Shown here one piece after another: positions 17,129 to 25,005 of a DNA stretch of 64,000 nt. The translations under genes and the position numbers were made by a program. Numbering within the stretch: position 1 is the stretch's first letter; each line of letters opens with the position of its first letter. This stretch comes from Salinispora arenicola (GTDB lineage: Bacteria > Actinomycetota > Actinomycetes > Mycobacteriales > Micromonosporaceae). The notes beneath the pieces were generated by a model that did no database searches, was not told where the DNA came from, and worked only from the letters and a program-made list of their open reading frames with translations. The DNA is taken from NCBI RefSeq assembly GCF_006716065.1, contig NZ_VFOL01000001.1:2480001-2544000 (forward strand). The letters run 5' to 3'.

Positions 17129-18573
17129 GCTGCTCTCCAAAGTCGGCTCACCGCGTATGAGCGCCAGGGGCGCCAGCGGTCGGCGTACGTGTGCAGGGTG
17201 TCCGGGGCGCTAGGTAGACCGAGGGCGGCAGCGCCCCGGCGGACGGCAACGTCGGTGGGAAGGAACACGTCCGGGTCGCCCAACGCGCGGAGCGTGATGT
17301 AGTCCGCCGTCCACGCGCCGATGCCCGACAGCGCCAGCAGCCGTTGCCGGGTCTCCTTCCGATCCCCACCCGGTTCCAGGTCGAGCTCCCCGGCGGCAAC
17401 CGCCCCCGCGAGCCGGCGCAGCGTCTCCCGCCGGGCGGCCGGCATCCGGAATGCTGAGTCCGGCGCGTTGCGCACCTCCTCGGCGGAGGGAAACGCGTGT
17501 AATCCACCGGTCACCCCATCCGACCTGTCGGCCAGCGTGGGTAGCTCGTTCAGGAGACGGGTGAGGGTGGTGCGGGCGGCCGCCACTGAGACCTGCTGGC
17601 CGATGACCGCGCGGACGGCCATCTCGAAGCCGTCGACCGCGCGCGGCACCCGGACTCCGGGCTCCGCCGTGACCACGGCGGCCAGGGCGGGGTCGGTGGC
17701 CAGGACGGCGTCCACCGCCGTCGGGTCGGCGTCGAGGTCGAGCAGCCGGCGGCAGCGGGCCACCGCCGGCGCCAGGTCCCGCAGGTCGGACAGGCGTAGG
17801 GTCGCCTCCACGTGCCTGTCCGTCGGAGTCAGCGAAGCCTCGCCGGTGCCGTGTGGCAGCCGCAGGCCGCGGTGATAGGTCCCCGCGCGCACCTCGTCGA
17901 CACCGGGCAGCGCCCGCGGGGCGAGGAAGTCCAGCAGCGCCCCGACATGCAGTGGGGGCCGATACGCCAGCCGTACGGTGATCGTTCCGGGTCCGGCGGG
18001 GTTCGTCCGTCGGCTCCGGACCGCTCGAAGCTCGGACGGGGCAACCGCGTACACCTCGCGGACCGTGTCGTTGAACTGCCGAACGCTGCCGAACCCGGCG
18101 GCGAACGCGATCTCCGCCATTCCGAGGTCGGTGGTTTCGATCAGGGTCCGTGCGGTCTGCGCGCGCTGTGCGCGGGCCAGCGCGAGCGGGCCGGCCCCCA
18201 GTTCGGTGCGGAGCATCCGGTGCAGGTGCCGCTCTGTGTAGCCGAGCTGTGCCGCCAGGCCGGGTACCCCGGACCGGTCGACCACGCCGTCGGCGATCAG
18301 TCGCATGGCGCGACCGACCACGTCGGCGCGGACGTCCCAGTGCGGTGAGCCCGGGGTCGCATCTGGCCGGCACCGACGGCAGGCCCGAAGCCCGGCCTCC
18401 TGCGCTGCGGCGGCCGACGGAAAGAACCGGATGTTCTCCCGTTTCGGAGTGATCGCCGGACAAGACGGCCGACAGTAGATGCCGGTGGAGGTCACGCCCG
18501 TGTAGAACCAGCCGTCAAACCGCTGGTCACGGCTGTCGACGGCCCGATAACACCGCTCGAAGTCCAGGTCCAC
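17125..18573 (-). CDS. alkA: Ada regulator fused to AlkA 3-methyladenine DNA glycosylase
   Basis: 482 residues with three parts. An Ada-type zinc domain (about 1-78) carries Cys34, Cys38, Cys65 and Cys68; in Ada, Cys38 is the methylphosphotriester acceptor. An AraC-type HTH (about 82-185) follows, including MAEIAFAAGFGSVRQFNDTV. An AlkA region (about 195-482) contains the helix-hairpin-helix LSGIGAWTADYITLRAL and the catalytic Asp in FLPTDVAVRRG. The O6-guanine methyltransferase domain of classical Ada is absent and is supplied by the overlapping ogt. A comparable fused AdaA-AlkA next to ogt is known in mycobacteria. Methylated protein likely activates its own operon. Confidence 0.93.
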   Translation of the reverse strand: MDLDFERCYRAVDSRDQRFDGWFYTGVTSTGIYCRPSCPAITPKRENIRFFPSAAAAQEAGLRACRRCRPDATPGSPHWDVRADVVGRAMRLIADGVVDRSGVPGLAAQLGYTERHLHRMLRTELGAGPLALARAQRAQTARTLIETTDLGMAEIAFAAGFGSVRQFNDTVREVYAVAPSELRAVRSRRTNPAGPGTITVRLAYRPPLHVGALLDFLAPRALPGVDEVRAGTYHRGLRLPHGTGEASLTPTDRHVEATLRLSDLRDLAPAVARCRRLLDLDADPTAVDAVLATDPALAAVVTAEPGVRVPRAVDGFEMAVRAVIGQQVSVAAARTTLTRLLNELPTLADRSDGVTGGLHAFPSAEEVRNAPDSAFRMPAARRETLRRLAGAVAAGELDLEPGGDRKETRQRLLALSGIGAWTADYITLRALGDPDVFLPTDVAVRRGAAALGLPSAPDTLHTYADRWRPWRSYAVSRLWRAA

Positions 18574-18711
18574 GCACCGATGATGCCCCCGCCCGGAGCC
18601 GGTCGGCTGGCGGGATTCGGACCCCGGTTTGCCGGTGGGGCGCCCGGGGCGGAAACAGTCGGCCCTGATCGGTACCGTCTCGGCACCAGGTCACGTGAGA
18701 AAGGTGCGGCG

Positions 18712-19191
18712 ATGGTGGGCGGGGTGGGTCGGCAGGCGTCGATACGGGACGGGCACCCTCCGCTGGATCCGGCGGTCACACAGAGCTTTTTCGTCCGCAT
18801 GCGGGCGGTCGCCCCGGCGGCGGTCGGAGCCCTGGACCGGGACCTCGCCGGGGACCCGGGGCGGGCGTTCGGTGACACGGCCAGTGGCCGGCTCGTCCGT
18901 TCGCTGGACGACGACGGGCTGCGCGCCCTTGGCATGTGGGTGCACCACTGGTGTGTCCGTTTCTATGACGATGACACCCGAGCGGCATTGCGTCTGCTCA
19001 GCGAGATCGCTGCCCGCCCAGGGCTGGGGTGGACGGCCGACGAGGTCCGCTGGATGCTCCGTGAGTCGCATGCGGTCGGGCCGGTGGCCGACGCACGCTT
19101 CACCCTGCCGCTCGCCGCCGTCGCCGAACTGCCCCCGGGGACGGCGCGGATCGAGCCGGTCATCCCCCGCCAGCCTCGCCCCCAGGACTGA
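18712..19191 (+). CDS. Hypothetical protein
   Basis: 159 residues from the ATG at 18712, which has GAGAAAGG upstream; earlier in-frame starts would overlap the divergent alkA promoter. Sequence is soluble and largely helical, for example FVRMRAVAPAAVGALDRDLA and RAALRLLSEIAARPG. There is no signal peptide, membrane helix or motif that I recognise. The tail is basic and Pro-rich. It is followed 50 bp later by a peptidase gene on the same strand. Function unknown. Confidence 0.75.
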   Translation: MVGGVGRQASIRDGHPPLDPAVTQSFFVRMRAVAPAAVGALDRDLAGDPGRAFGDTASGRLVRSLDDDGLRALGMWVHHWCVRFYDDDTRAALRLLSEIAARPGLGWTADEVRWMLRESHAVGPVADARFTLPLAAVAELPPGTARIEPVIPRQPRPQD

Positions 19192-19242
19192 CCGAGAGCG
19201 CTTTCCGGCAGGATGGGCAATGCATCCAACGGAAGGACGATC

Positions 19243-19974
19243 GTGGCCGCGAACGAACCCACCATCCTCGCCACAAGCATGGGCATCTTCGCGCCGGGAC
19301 GAGCCGGCCGGTCCCGGCGGATCAACCCGGTCTTCGATCTGGCCGCCGATCTGGCCGGCGCAGCGGACCCGCGGATCTGCTTCCTCGACCAGGCCCAGGG
19401 GGACCAGCCTGCCATGCTGACCCGGGTTTACGAGGGGTTCGCCGGCAGCCGGTTCCGGATGTCCCACCTGGCCCTGTTTCCGATGCCGAACGTCGATGAC
19501 GTGCGGGCCCATCTGCGGGCACAGGACGTGATCTGGGTCGGCGGCGGCAGCGTGGCGAACCTCGTCGCGGTGTGGCGGGTGCACGGTCTCGACGAGATCC
19601 TGCGTGAGTGCTGGGAGGCCGGTGTCGTGGTGGGCGGGGTGTCGGCCGGCTCGATCTGCTGGCACGCGGGCGGCGCCACCGACAGCTTCGGAACCACCCT
19701 GCGTGGCTTCACCGACGGGTTGGGCTGGCTGCCGTACAGCAACGGTGTGCACTATGACAGTGAGGAACAGCGGCGCCCGTTGATGCATCGGCTGGTCGGC
19801 GACGGCACGCTGCCCACCAGCCGATGCACCGACGACGGCGTCGGTCTGCTCTACCGGGGCGAGCGGCTGGTCGAGGCGGTCGCGGACCGACCGGGTGTGT
19901 CGGCGTACGAGGTCAGTCGCGGTCCGGACGGCAGTGTCCGGGAAACTCCGATCGGTCCACGCCTGCTGGACTGA
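19243..19974 (+). CDS. Peptidase E-like protein (S51 family)
   Basis: 243 residues from GTG 19243, which is preceded by GGAAGGA 5 nt upstream; an ATG 30 bp earlier is in frame but lacks that site. The fold is glutamine-amidotransferase-like. The nucleophile elbow GGVSAGS near residues 131-137 carries the predicted Ser, preceded by VIWVGGGSVANLVAVW, both typical of peptidase E (alpha-aspartyl dipeptidase) homologues. The His after it is seen in NGVHYDSEEQRR. It may cleave N-terminal Asp from dipeptides or act on another small substrate; exact specificity is not determined. Confidence 0.85.
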   Translation: MAANEPTILATSMGIFAPGRAGRSRRINPVFDLAADLAGAADPRICFLDQAQGDQPAMLTRVYEGFAGSRFRMSHLALFPMPNVDDVRAHLRAQDVIWVGGGSVANLVAVWRVHGLDEILRECWEAGVVVGGVSAGSICWHAGGATDSFGTTLRGFTDGLGWLPYSNGVHYDSEEQRRPLMHRLVGDGTLPTSRCTDDGVGLLYRGERLVEAVADRPGVSAYEVSRGPDGSVRETPIGPRLLD

Positions 19975-19993
19975 GCTGGCGGCAGGAACCATC

Positions 19994-20090
19994 TGCCGGG
20001 TGCCGGGTGCCGGGTGCCGGGTGCCGGGTGCCGGGTGCCGGGTGCCGGGTGCCGGGTGCCGGGTGCCGGGTGCCGGGTGCCGGGTGCCGG
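19994..20090. repeat. Tandem array of heptamer TGCCGGG, 13.9 copies
   Basis: Thirteen perfect copies plus six bases, 97 bp in all, with no internal mismatch. The array lies between the peptidase gene and ychF and ends 5 bp before the likely ychF -10 box. The 7-bp period is not a multiple of three, but all forward frames are open (repeating VPGAGCR), which creates artificial N-terminal extensions of ychF. Perfect identity implies recent slippage. Confidence 0.97.
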
Positions 20091-20095
20091 CGGCG

Positions 20096-20101
20096 TAAGC
20101 T
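20096..20101 (+). promoter_or_regulatory. Candidate -10 box (TAAGCT) of ychF
   Basis: A TANNNT box ends 8 nt before the GTG of ychF. If used, the -35 region would lie wholly inside the heptamer array. No Shine-Dalgarno sequence is evident, which agrees with a leaderless transcript. Confidence 0.45.
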
Positions 20102-20109
20102 GGCTCGTC

Positions 20110-21195
20110 GTGAGTCTCACCATCGGCATCGTCGGCCTGCCCAACGTCGGCAAGAGCACCCTGTTCAACGCGCTGACCAAGAACGACGTGCTCGCGGCGA
20201 ACTACCCCTTCGCCACCATCGAGCCCAACGTCGGCGTGGTCGGCCTGCCGGACGAGCGGCTGGGTAAGCTCGCCGAGATCTTCGGCTCGCAGAAGGTGAT
20301 CCCCGCGCCGGTGTCGTTCGTCGACATCGCCGGGCTGGTCCGGGGCGCCTCAAAGGGCCAGGGTCGGGGCAACGCGTTCCTCGCCAACATCCGGGACGCC
20401 GCCGCGATCTGTCAGGTCGTTCGTGCCTTCTCCGACCCGAACGTGGTGCACGTCGACGGCAAGGTCGCTCCGGCGGACGACATCGAGACCATCAACACGG
20501 AGCTGATCCTCGCCGACCTGCAGACGCTGGAGCGGGCGATTCCCCGGCTGGAGAAGGAGGCCAAGCTCCGCAAGGACCGGGCCGCCGCCCTGGCCGCCGC
20601 CAAGGCCGCCATGGAGGTCCTCGACAACGGCACCACCCTGTACGCGGGCGCCGCTGCCGCCGGTGTCGAGCTGGAGCATCTGCGCGAGCTGCATCTGCTG
20701 ACCACCAAGCCCTTCCTGTACGTGTTCAACGTCGACGAGGCCGAACTGGCCAACGCCGAGTTCCTCGACGAGCTGCGGGCCCTGGTCGCCCCCGCCGAGG
20801 CTGTCTTCATGGACGCGAAGATCGAATCGGAGCTGGTAGATCTGCCCGAAGAGGAGGCCCGCGAGCTACTGGAGTCGATCGGGCAGTCCGAGCCGGGACT
20901 GGACCAGCTCGTCCGGGTCGGCTTCCGCACGCTGGGGCTCCAGACGTACCTCACCGCCGGACCCAAGGAGGCGCGGGCCTGGACCGTGCACGTCGGGGCG
21001 ACCGCCCCGGAAGCCGCCGGCGTTATCCACTCCGACTTCCAGCGCGGCTTCATCAAGGCTGAGGTCGTCTCCTACAACGACCTGCTCGAGGCGGGATCGA
21101 TGAGCGCCGCGAAGGCGGTGGGCAAGGTCCGCATCGAGGGTAAGGACTACGTCATGCAGGACGGCGACGTGGTGGAGTTCCGCTTCAACGTCTGA
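20110..21195 (+). CDS. ychF: Redox-regulated ATPase / ribosome-associated P-loop protein YchF
   Basis: 361 residues, close to the family norm of 363. An Obg-related P-loop protein that binds ATP rather than GTP. The GTG start at 20110 gives MSLTIGIVGLPNVGKSTLFN; the G1 motif is GLPNVGKST. The G3 region is FVDIAGLVRGASKGQGRGN, and the G4 region has NVDE in place of NKxD, the usual change in YchF. A coiled helical insert (about 130-200) and the C-terminal TGS domain ending GDVVEFRFNV complete the protein. The in-frame upstream extension is formed by the heptamer array and is rejected as coding. Confidence 0.96.
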   Translation: MSLTIGIVGLPNVGKSTLFNALTKNDVLAANYPFATIEPNVGVVGLPDERLGKLAEIFGSQKVIPAPVSFVDIAGLVRGASKGQGRGNAFLANIRDAAAICQVVRAFSDPNVVHVDGKVAPADDIETINTELILADLQTLERAIPRLEKEAKLRKDRAAALAAAKAAMEVLDNGTTLYAGAAAAGVELEHLRELHLLTTKPFLYVFNVDEAELANAEFLDELRALVAPAEAVFMDAKIESELVDLPEEEARELLESIGQSEPGLDQLVRVGFRTLGLQTYLTAGPKEARAWTVHVGATAPEAAGVIHSDFQRGFIKAEVVSYNDLLEAGSMSAAKAVGKVRIEGKDYVMQDGDVVEFRFNV

Positions 21196-21215
21196 ATCTG
21201 GCCTGTCCCCGCAGC

Positions 21216-21374
21216 TCAGGCGGTTGGGCTGTTGCTCTGGGGCACACCGGGGGCACAACCCCATGCCTCATCGACCGCCCGGCGGGTGCGCTCCTCTGAG
21301 TCCGGCATCAGGTGGCCGTAGGTCGACAGGACCAGGGTTGCGTTCTCGTGCCCCAGCCGATCGGCGACCGTGAT
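21216..21374 (-). pseudogene. C-terminal remnant of a tyrosine recombinase (integrase)
   Basis: Read on the minus strand, 52 codons before a TGA encode ITVADRLGHENATLVLSTYG followed by HLMPDSEERTRRAVDEAW. This is the C-terminal catalytic box of phage-type integrases, with the terminal nucleophile Tyr in STYGHL and the HxxTR-box His replaced by the LGHEN context. Homology stops near 21380 and no N-terminal two-thirds follows. It marks one end of a former integrated element beside ychF. Confidence 0.8.
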
Positions 21375-21388
21375 ACTGGGAGGGTGCC

Positions 21389-21879
21389 TTGATCTCGACG
21401 GAGCTGGAACCCGTCGCGGACTACTGCCAGGTTCACCTGTTCGATGACGGGTCCGTCACCGATCTTGGATACGCCTGACCGATGAGGCGGTGCTCGACAA
21501 TCTTGCCGTCGATACGGACGCCATGGCGGTCGGCACCGCCGTCAACGTCAACGTGGCCGTGACGGTAGAGGTGCTGAAGGCAGCGCCAGAAGACGACAGC
21601 GCAAAGTTCGACCACGTCGTGGAAGCAAGCCTGCAAGTTTCCTCGGGTCGGCTTGTCGTCATGGGCTGCACTGACTACGAGCCGGAGGCTGCACGGTTCG
21701 GGATAGCGGCGGGACCGGTTCGAGTACGAGCCGCGAGAAGCAACGTGGCCGAAGCAGAACGCCTCGAAATTGATTCTGACGACGAGCCGGCGACCATGGA
21801 GCGAATTCGACTGCAGGTATGGCCTGCCCCGCATACTGGCTCGGTTGTCATCAAGCGCTGGAAGCCTTTGGCGGCTTAG
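21389..21879 (+). pseudogene. Frameshifted hypothetical gene
   Basis: A TTG at 21389 follows GGGAGGG by 4 nt and opens ISTELEPVADYCQVHLFDD, which stops at TGA 21476. A second frame (open from about 21478, LTDEAVLDNLAVDTDAMAV) continues at once and runs to 21879. The two join naturally, so a single-base indel near 21472-21478 split an original gene of about 160 codons. The product is acidic and soluble with alternating hydrophobic strands (NVNVAVTVEVL). No family was recognised. It could also be a sequencing error rather than a real mutation. Confidence 0.55.
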
Positions 21880-22045
21880 CTCACCCACCGACCAACGCTG
21901 GCGACGGCGATCATGTCAAGCGTCTGGTGGGACGCAGGCGTAAAGCACCAGCCGGGACACGACACCGGTGGGCCGGCGATGTCGGGTCTCAGGACCTGCG
22001 TGACAGATCGGTGTCGGGGCATGGGTGATACGTCCGGCTGGATGA

Positions 22046-22564
22046 TCATGTGCTCGGGTTCGGAGGCACGTTGTCGGTGAGGGTGTAGCGGCGTAGCCGT
22101 ACGGGTCGGCCTTCAGGGCTGGTCCAGGCAGCGGTGGTGGTGTGGGTGTGACGCCAGCCGGTGTGCTCGTAAAGGGCGATGGCGGCGGCTGACCGGGGAT
22201 CGTCGACGATCTCCAGAGTTAGGTCGAGCTGATGCTCGGTGGCCCATTGGCGGGTGTGGTGCAGGAGCTTGGTTGCCGTGTTGTATCGACGGGCGGCCGG
22301 TGCGACGAACAGGCGGCTGACTTCGACTACGGTCGCTGAGGCAGGGTCTGCGGAGATGGTGCGGTGGACGGCGATGTGGCCGACGACGGTGTTGGGTCCT
22401 GTCTCGGCGATCCAGGCGTGCTGAGTGTTGTCTGGTGACAGCCACTGGTGTGGGTCGGCGGGCCAGTGCAGTGGGTAGCGGTCCAGGCGATGCACGTCGG
22501 TGAGGACCGAGAGGCAACGTTGCAGGTCCGCTGGTTCTCGGTCTCGGATTCTGAGGTCGTCCAT
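22046..22564 (-). CDS. GNAT family N-acetyltransferase
   Basis: 172 residues from the ATG at 22564 (MDDLRIRDREPADLQRCLSV). The GNAT fold is visible: the beta-strand pair around WIAETGPNTVVGHIAVHRTI, the acetyl-CoA binding loop in VEVSRLFVAPAARRYNTAT, and LTLEIVDDPRSAAAIALYEH near the C-terminus, where Tyr is the typical general acid. In-frame codons upstream are not convincing coding sequence. The acceptor is unknown. It lies in the accessory region and is divergent from the XRE gene. Confidence 0.85.
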   Translation of the reverse strand: MDDLRIRDREPADLQRCLSVLTDVHRLDRYPLHWPADPHQWLSPDNTQHAWIAETGPNTVVGHIAVHRTISADPASATVVEVSRLFVAPAARRYNTATKLLHHTRQWATEHQLDLTLEIVDDPRSAAAIALYEHTGWRHTHTTTAAWTSPEGRPVRLRRYTLTDNVPPNPST

Positions 22565-23020
22565 CTGGTCATCATCGCGGTGTTGGTCGCACGTGTTGTC
22601 GCGGTGGTTCGGGTTTGCGGGCCTTGAATCAGGAGACCAGACAAGTGTCTGCCGGCCGCCTAGATCAGTGGGTTGGTCCTTCGTCGTGGGGCACATCGGC
22701 CGTCGACTCGGGCGAGCCGAGCAGCTGGGCGGCCTCGCATACGGGCGGCGGGCTCGATCGAGCGCGACGCTGAAGCGCTCAGGCGGCTGGTTGACGAGAC
22801 CAGGAAACCGGCCGAGTTCTACTACTACGAGGCCGTCAGCGATCCAGACGCTCGGGCGATGAATCGGGCGCAGCGTTCCTCCGCCGTGTCCGGCCAGCAA
22901 CGGGGTGGTGTCGATGCGGGCCGGTGAGGTGGCGAGGGTCAACGATGCACGACTTTGGGGGTACCGTCGACGTGGTGGTGGCTGGGTGAGTTCGCCGAGC
23001 CTTTTGACTTGGAGTGGCGC
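22565..23020. other. Non-coding or decayed stretch in the accessory region
   Basis: 456 bp between the divergent GNAT and XRE genes. A plus-strand frame at 22673-22927 contains a plausible helical peptide (DAEALRRLVDETRKPAEFYY), but its N-terminal half reads better in another frame and no ribosome site is apparent. It may be a remnant of a small gene of the integrated element. Promoters of both flanking genes must also lie here. Confidence 0.4.
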
Positions 23021-24217
23021 ATGGCCTCGTCCGTCGATCCGCGCTTCGGTGTAGCTCTCCGTCATTTCCGGGAGCGGCGCGGTCTGTCGCTTCGAAGCCT
23101 CGGGCAGCTCGCTCATCGGAGTAAGAGCCATCTGCACGAGTTGGAGGCAGGGCTCAAGGCTCCGATGGTCGACACGGCGCGCCACTTGGACCGGGTTCTC
23201 GGCGCGGGAGGTGTGCTTGCTCGCTTGGTCGATGCGCCGGTCGACCACGTGGCCGAGGCCGGCGAACTGCGGGCGAGAGTCGCCGCCAGTGATGTGAGCG
23301 GTGACGTGCTCGAACGGATCGAGCAGGGCACTGACGACCTGGCAAGCTCCTATCCCACACTGACCCCGGTAGATTTACTACCGCTGGTACGGCGGCACCT
23401 CGCCTATGTGGGGCGGTTGCTGGATGGGCGGGTCACGCTTGCTCAACGGCGGCGGTTGTTGGTTGCTGGCGGCTGGTTGGCGGTGCTGCGGGCGACCGTT
23501 CACATCGACCTGCGGCAGCGGACGGCTGCGGCTGCTCATGTGCGGGCCGCTCGTGATTTTGCCGAACACGCTGAGCACGCGGAGATTCAGGCATGGTGTC
23601 TGGAAACCCGGGCCTGGGCCGGGCTGACTCAAGGTGACTATCGGGCGGCGCTCGATCTTTCCGAACAAGCTCAGCGGGTCGCCCCGAGGGGCAGCTCTGC
23701 CCGTATTCAGGCGACGGCCCAGGAGGCTCGTGTGTGGGCGCGGTTGGGGGACGTCGGTGCGATCCGGCGAGCGTTGGATCGGGTGGAGCGGTTGACAGCG
23801 AATCTGCCCGTGCCTGAGCGGGCTGAGCACCACTATCGTTACGATCCGGCCAAGGCCGCCGCATATACGGCCACGACGTTGGCATGGGCGGGTGACCCGG
23901 GCGCCGAGCAGGTAGCGCGGGCTGTGTTGGGTGACCTGGACCCGCATGGCGATGGGGGAGCGCGGCCTCGCCGGTCCGCGTCGGCTCGTCTCGATCTTGG
24001 TCTTGCTCTGGTCGCCGCTGGACAGCCGGATGAGGCGGTCGCCCTTGGGGCGCAGGCAGTGGCGTCCGGGCGCGTGGTGCCGTCGAACTGGTGGCGGGCT
24101 GTGGAATTGCTGACGAAGGTGGAGCAGACGGGGGTACCAGAGGCCGCGATGTTGCGTGACCTGTGTACCGAGTACACACCTGGACAGAGACCACCAGCGG
24201 ACAGAACAACTGGTTAG
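23021..24217 (+). CDS. XRE-family HTH regulator with TPR-like C-terminal region
   Basis: 398 residues. The ATG at 23021 has GGAG 8 nt upstream. The N-terminal HTH (about 10-65) reads LRHFRERRGLSLRSLGQLAH then KSHLHELEAGLKAP. The remaining 330 residues are helical repeats resembling TPR units, with AALDLSEQAQRVAP and AVLGDLDPHG. This architecture is common in actinobacterial regulators linked to small downstream genes. Here two small Cys-containing ORFs follow within 120 bp on the same strand. The ligand sensed by the helical domain is unknown. Confidence 0.85.
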   Translation: MASSVDPRFGVALRHFRERRGLSLRSLGQLAHRSKSHLHELEAGLKAPMVDTARHLDRVLGAGGVLARLVDAPVDHVAEAGELRARVAASDVSGDVLERIEQGTDDLASSYPTLTPVDLLPLVRRHLAYVGRLLDGRVTLAQRRRLLVAGGWLAVLRATVHIDLRQRTAAAAHVRAARDFAEHAEHAEIQAWCLETRAWAGLTQGDYRAALDLSEQAQRVAPRGSSARIQATAQEARVWARLGDVGAIRRALDRVERLTANLPVPERAEHHYRYDPAKAAAYTATTLAWAGDPGAEQVARAVLGDLDPHGDGGARPRRSASARLDLGLALVAAGQPDEAVALGAQAVASGRVVPSNWWRAVELLTKVEQTGVPEAAMLRDLCTEYTPGQRPPADRTTG

Positions 24218-24331
24218 CGGACAGTCACGTTCTGGACCGATGGTTCGCCCGGCGTGATGCTGGACTTCACTGCATCGGGCGCGGAGCGAGGTAGCTGTCC
24301 CTCCGTGCCCTCAGGACGGAGGGCCAGACAC

Positions 24332-24703
24332 ATGACTGTGGCTGTTGGACTTTTGCGGCGGATCGTCAGCCGGTACTCTCCCTCGCCGCCGGCTGTCTCT
24401 GGCTTCGGAGAGCGCGTCCAGGCACTGGAACAGGAGGCCGCTCGACGGCGGTTGTTGGACCAGGCGCGAGGCGCACCACACCATCCGGCGGCGAGCAGGG
24501 ATGCCTCGGTGTCGCTGGAGCGGCGCGTCTCGTACGACGAACACCTCTTGGCGGCCGTCCTGACCTTCGCGCGTCGGCATCGGCCGGTCTGGTGTTGGCG
24601 GCGCTGGCGGAGGGTCTGCCGGTGCGGAGGAAAACTGCCGTGTCGTGCCCGACACCGGATTCCGATCAATCGCGGCCACTGGCCAGCGGAGGGAAAGTGG
24701 TGA
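24332..24703 (+). CDS. Small Cys-containing hypothetical protein (first of coupled pair)
   Basis: 123 residues from the ATG at 24332, preceded by GGACGGAGGG. The N-terminal half has a helical Glu/Arg-rich stretch (FGERVQALEQEAARRRLLD). The C-terminal end is basic and Trp-rich with the Cys motif VCRCGGKLPCRARHRIPIN (CxC plus a third Cys), possibly a metal site. Its TGA overlaps the GTG of the next gene (GTGA), which points to coupled synthesis. No named family was recognised. The XRE gene upstream is its likely regulator. Confidence 0.55.
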   Translation: MTVAVGLLRRIVSRYSPSPPAVSGFGERVQALEQEAARRRLLDQARGAPHHPAASRDASVSLERRVSYDEHLLAAVLTFARRHRPVWCWRRWRRVCRCGGKLPCRARHRIPINRGHWPAEGKW

Positions 24704-25005
24704 GCGACGGGCCGGAGCAGCTTATTCTCACGGCGCATCTCCGAGGACGCGACGGCATGTGTGTCGGCTGCCGGGCGTGGTGGTCGCGGTTGGTGCCGTA
24801 CCCGTGTTGGCAGGTGGACTGGGCGACCAGTCGGCAGGCTCGTGCGAGTGTTGCCCGGTTCCTGGGCCACAGCGATGTACAGAAACCGTGCCAGCCGAGT
24901 CCGAGCAGTAATGATCGCCAGCGCGTGCCGAGTGCCACTGGTGGTATGGGTAAGCATGTTGGCGGGGTAATCTCGCGTAGTGCCCGGGAGTGCAGCCGAG
25001 GCTGA
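24700..25005 (+). CDS. Small Cys-containing hypothetical protein (second of coupled pair)
   Basis: 101 residues from GTG 24700; GGAGGG lies about 5 nt upstream inside the previous gene. The protein carries CVGC and a further Cys in LVPYPCWQVDW, a CxxC...C pattern that could bind metal. The C-terminal 45 residues are low in structure, and the last 26 bp overlap the start of endonuclease V, so the natural end may be earlier in related strains. Codon use is less G/C-biased than in the core genes. Function unknown. Confidence 0.5.
   Translation: MSDGPEQLILTAHLRGRDGMCVGCRAWWSRLVPYPCWQVDWATSRQARASVARFLGHSDVQKPCQPSPSSNDRQRVPSATGGMGKHVGGVISRSARECSRG

Noticed and set aside
19994-20090. Heptamer array taken as a CRISPR or as coding
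   Set aside because: There are no spacers, the unit is 7 bp, and the translation is a monotonous VPGAGCR in any frame.
20014-20109. Extended N-terminus of YchF through the repeat
   Set aside because: YchF proteins begin with the P-loop strand. The GTG at 20110 fits the family exactly.
22565-23248. N-terminal extension of the GNAT to 400 residues
   Set aside because: The added sequence has no domain and covers the divergent XRE start. The acetyltransferase is complete from 22564.
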